From the NCBI GenBank assembly GCA_937883885.1, contig CAKZXL010000501.1:1-15817 (forward strand): 15,817 bases of DNA. The letters are read 5' to 3'. This DNA is from an uncultured Aquincola sp. GTDB lineage: Bacteria > Pseudomonadota > Gammaproteobacteria > Burkholderiales > Burkholderiaceae. The notes beneath the pieces were generated by a model that worked only from the letters and a program-made list of their open reading frames with translations, was not told the DNA's origin and made no database searches. Positions 15,113 through 15,817 of this stretch are shown piece by piece (position 1 is the stretch's first letter; each line of letters opens with the position of its first letter). The position numbers and the translations under genes are program-made.

Positions 15113-15604
15113 ATGGAAAGCCGAGCCAAGGTGCTGGGGCACCCCGTGCATCAGATGCTGATCGTGTTCCCGCTGGGGCTGCTGGCCACGTCGGTGATGT
15201 TCGACATCGGCTGGCTCATCAGGGACCGCGCCGACCTGGCCATGGTGGCCTGGTGGCTGATCGTGGGGGGCGTGATCGGCGCGTTGGTGGCCACGCCCTT
15301 CGGCACCATCGACTGGCTGGCCATCCCGCGAGGAACGCGCGCGCGGCGCGTGGGCGCGCTGCACGGGCTGGGCAACGGGGGGGTGGTGCTGCTGTTCGCG
15401 GCCAGTGCCTGGCTGCGGGGTGAGTACGGCGTCGAGCCTTCGGCGCTGGCGTTGGGCCTGTCGTTCGCCGGGGTGGCGCTGTCGCTGGTCACCGCCTGGC
15501 TGGGCAGCGAGCTGGTCGACCGGCTGGGGGTGGGCGTGTCGCCCGGGGCGGGGCTGGATGCGCCCAGTTCGCTGCACGGCGAGCTGCCGCCGCGCCGTGC
15601 CTGA
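15113..15604 (+). CDS. DUF2231-type small integral membrane protein
   Basis: 163-residue membrane protein of unknown function. The start is set by an AGGAG Shine-Dalgarno. It opens with the DUF2231 hallmark GHPVHQMLIVFPLGLLATSVMFDIGWLI (9-36), in which paired histidines (His10, His13) precede the first membrane segment. Further hydrophobic segments lie at about 43-62, 82-100 and 110-130, giving four predicted helices, with another conserved-looking His84 at the start of the third. The C-terminal 30 residues are polar, Pro/Gly-rich and probably cytoplasmic. Membrane-embedded histidines in related proteins have led to suggestions of heme or metal binding, but that is not shown here. It is divergent from the ammonia-lyase gene, and its stop codon lies within a hairpin. 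No functional link to the neighbours is evident. Confidence 0.85.
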   Translation: MESRAKVLGHPVHQMLIVFPLGLLATSVMFDIGWLIRDRADLAMVAWWLIVGGVIGALVATPFGTIDWLAIPRGTRARRVGALHGLGNGGVVLLFAASAWLRGEYGVEPSALALGLSFAGVALSLVTAWLGSELVDRLGVGVSPGAGLDAPSSLHGELPPRRA

Positions 15605-15617
15605 TGCCGCATCAGGC
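15599..15617. terminator. Candidate hairpin terminator at the DUF2231 stop
   Basis: GCCTGATG (15599-15606) pairs with CATCAGGC (15610-15617) as an 8-bp perfect stem with a 3-base loop, enclosing the TGA stop. It lies between convergent genes and could act in both directions. No T-run follows, so intrinsic termination is doubtful. Confidence 0.4.
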
Positions 15618-15634
15618 GGCCCGCACTAGGGCGT

Positions 15635-15817
15635 TCAGAACGCGAAGGGCGAGTCCTCGAAGCGCTCGCGCCACTCCTGCCGCAGTAGGCTGAACAGCTG
15701 CTCGGCGTCGATCGGCTTGCTCAGCTTGTGGTCGAAGGCCTGGGCATCGGCCGGGTAGGCCGAGCTGAGGCCGGTGATGCCGATGATCACCCGGCGCATC
15801 GCATGTTCATTGACCCG
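15635..15817 (-). CDS. C-terminal end of a receiver-domain protein (cut by window edge)
   Basis: The minus-strand frame is open to the right edge and ends at TGA 15637-15635, giving 60 visible residues. The sequence reads RRVIIGITGLSSAY, then QAFDHKLSKPIDAEQLFSLLRQEW. This is the end of a CheY-like receiver domain: the beta4 strand with conserved Thr (ITG), and the beta5 Lys-Pro pair (SKPID) followed by the last helix. A short acidic/aromatic tail (ERFEDSPFAF) follows. The phospho-acceptor Asp and everything upstream lie outside the window, so it may be a stand-alone regulator or the end of a hybrid histidine kinase. With no output domain after the receiver, the hybrid-kinase reading is favoured. 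Confidence 0.8.
   Translation of the reverse strand, partial: RVNEHAMRRVIIGITGLSSAYPADAQAFDHKLSKPIDAEQLFSLLRQEWRERFEDSPFAF

Overview
The window is very GC-rich (third codon positions are almost all G or C) and tightly packed. The gene set includes two branched-chain-amino-acid-type (HAAT/Liv) ABC transporter operons, a ProQ/FinO protein with an Ala/Pro-rich head and a Gly/Arg-rich tail, an ACT-domain threonine ammonia-lyase and very large hybrid kinases. Together these suggest a chromosomal segment of a high-GC betaproteobacterium, most likely Burkholderiales. That placement is inference from composition and gene style, because no rRNA or marker gene is present. No insertion sequences, phage genes, tRNAs or CRISPR arrays were seen.

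Layout. (1) Positions 1-2363, plus strand: the tail of a canonical Liv-type operon, livM (cut by the window edge), livG and livF, with overlapping or 1-bp junctions. Its livH and binding protein presumably lie upstream. (2) Positions 2374-6955, minus strand: a second, complete and unusual Liv-type operon, transcribed as binding protein, LivH-LivM fusion permease, LivG-like ATPase, LivF-like ATPase. The two operons converge and their livF-type stop codons are only 10 bp apart. (3) Positions 6956-7088: an AT-richer divergent control region with repeats and palindromes. (4) Positions 7089-12710, plus strand: an 1873-residue soluble signalling protein with a Ser/Thr kinase-like domain, STAND-type AAA ATPase, long helical repeat region, GAF, HisKA, HATPase and receiver domain. 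(5) Positions 12767-15025, minus strand: threonine ammonia-lyase followed by proQ. (6) Positions 15113-15604, plus strand: a small DUF2231 membrane protein. (7) Positions 15635-15817, minus strand: the C-terminal end of a receiver-domain protein cut by the window edge.

The most interesting part is region 2-4. In the second Liv operon the two ATPases have decayed in a complementary way. The LivF-like protein has no usable Walker A motif but keeps a perfect LSGGQ signature. The LivG-like protein keeps Walker A, Walker B and the switch histidine but has lost its signature (LDRFE). In a head-to-tail heterodimer this leaves one intact ATP site and one dead site, the arrangement known from asymmetric ABC exporters but not usual for amino-acid importers. 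The permeases are fused, which would fix the dimer as a heterodimer. The operon sits back to back with the giant kinase, whose own Ser/Thr kinase domain lacks the catalytic Asp. An asymmetric, possibly sensory, transporter coupled to a pseudokinase-bearing hybrid histidine kinase is therefore a reasonable hypothesis. The coupling rests only on gene order.

There is no gene-free stretch longer than 300 bases. The longest gap is the 133-bp divergent region at 6956-7088.
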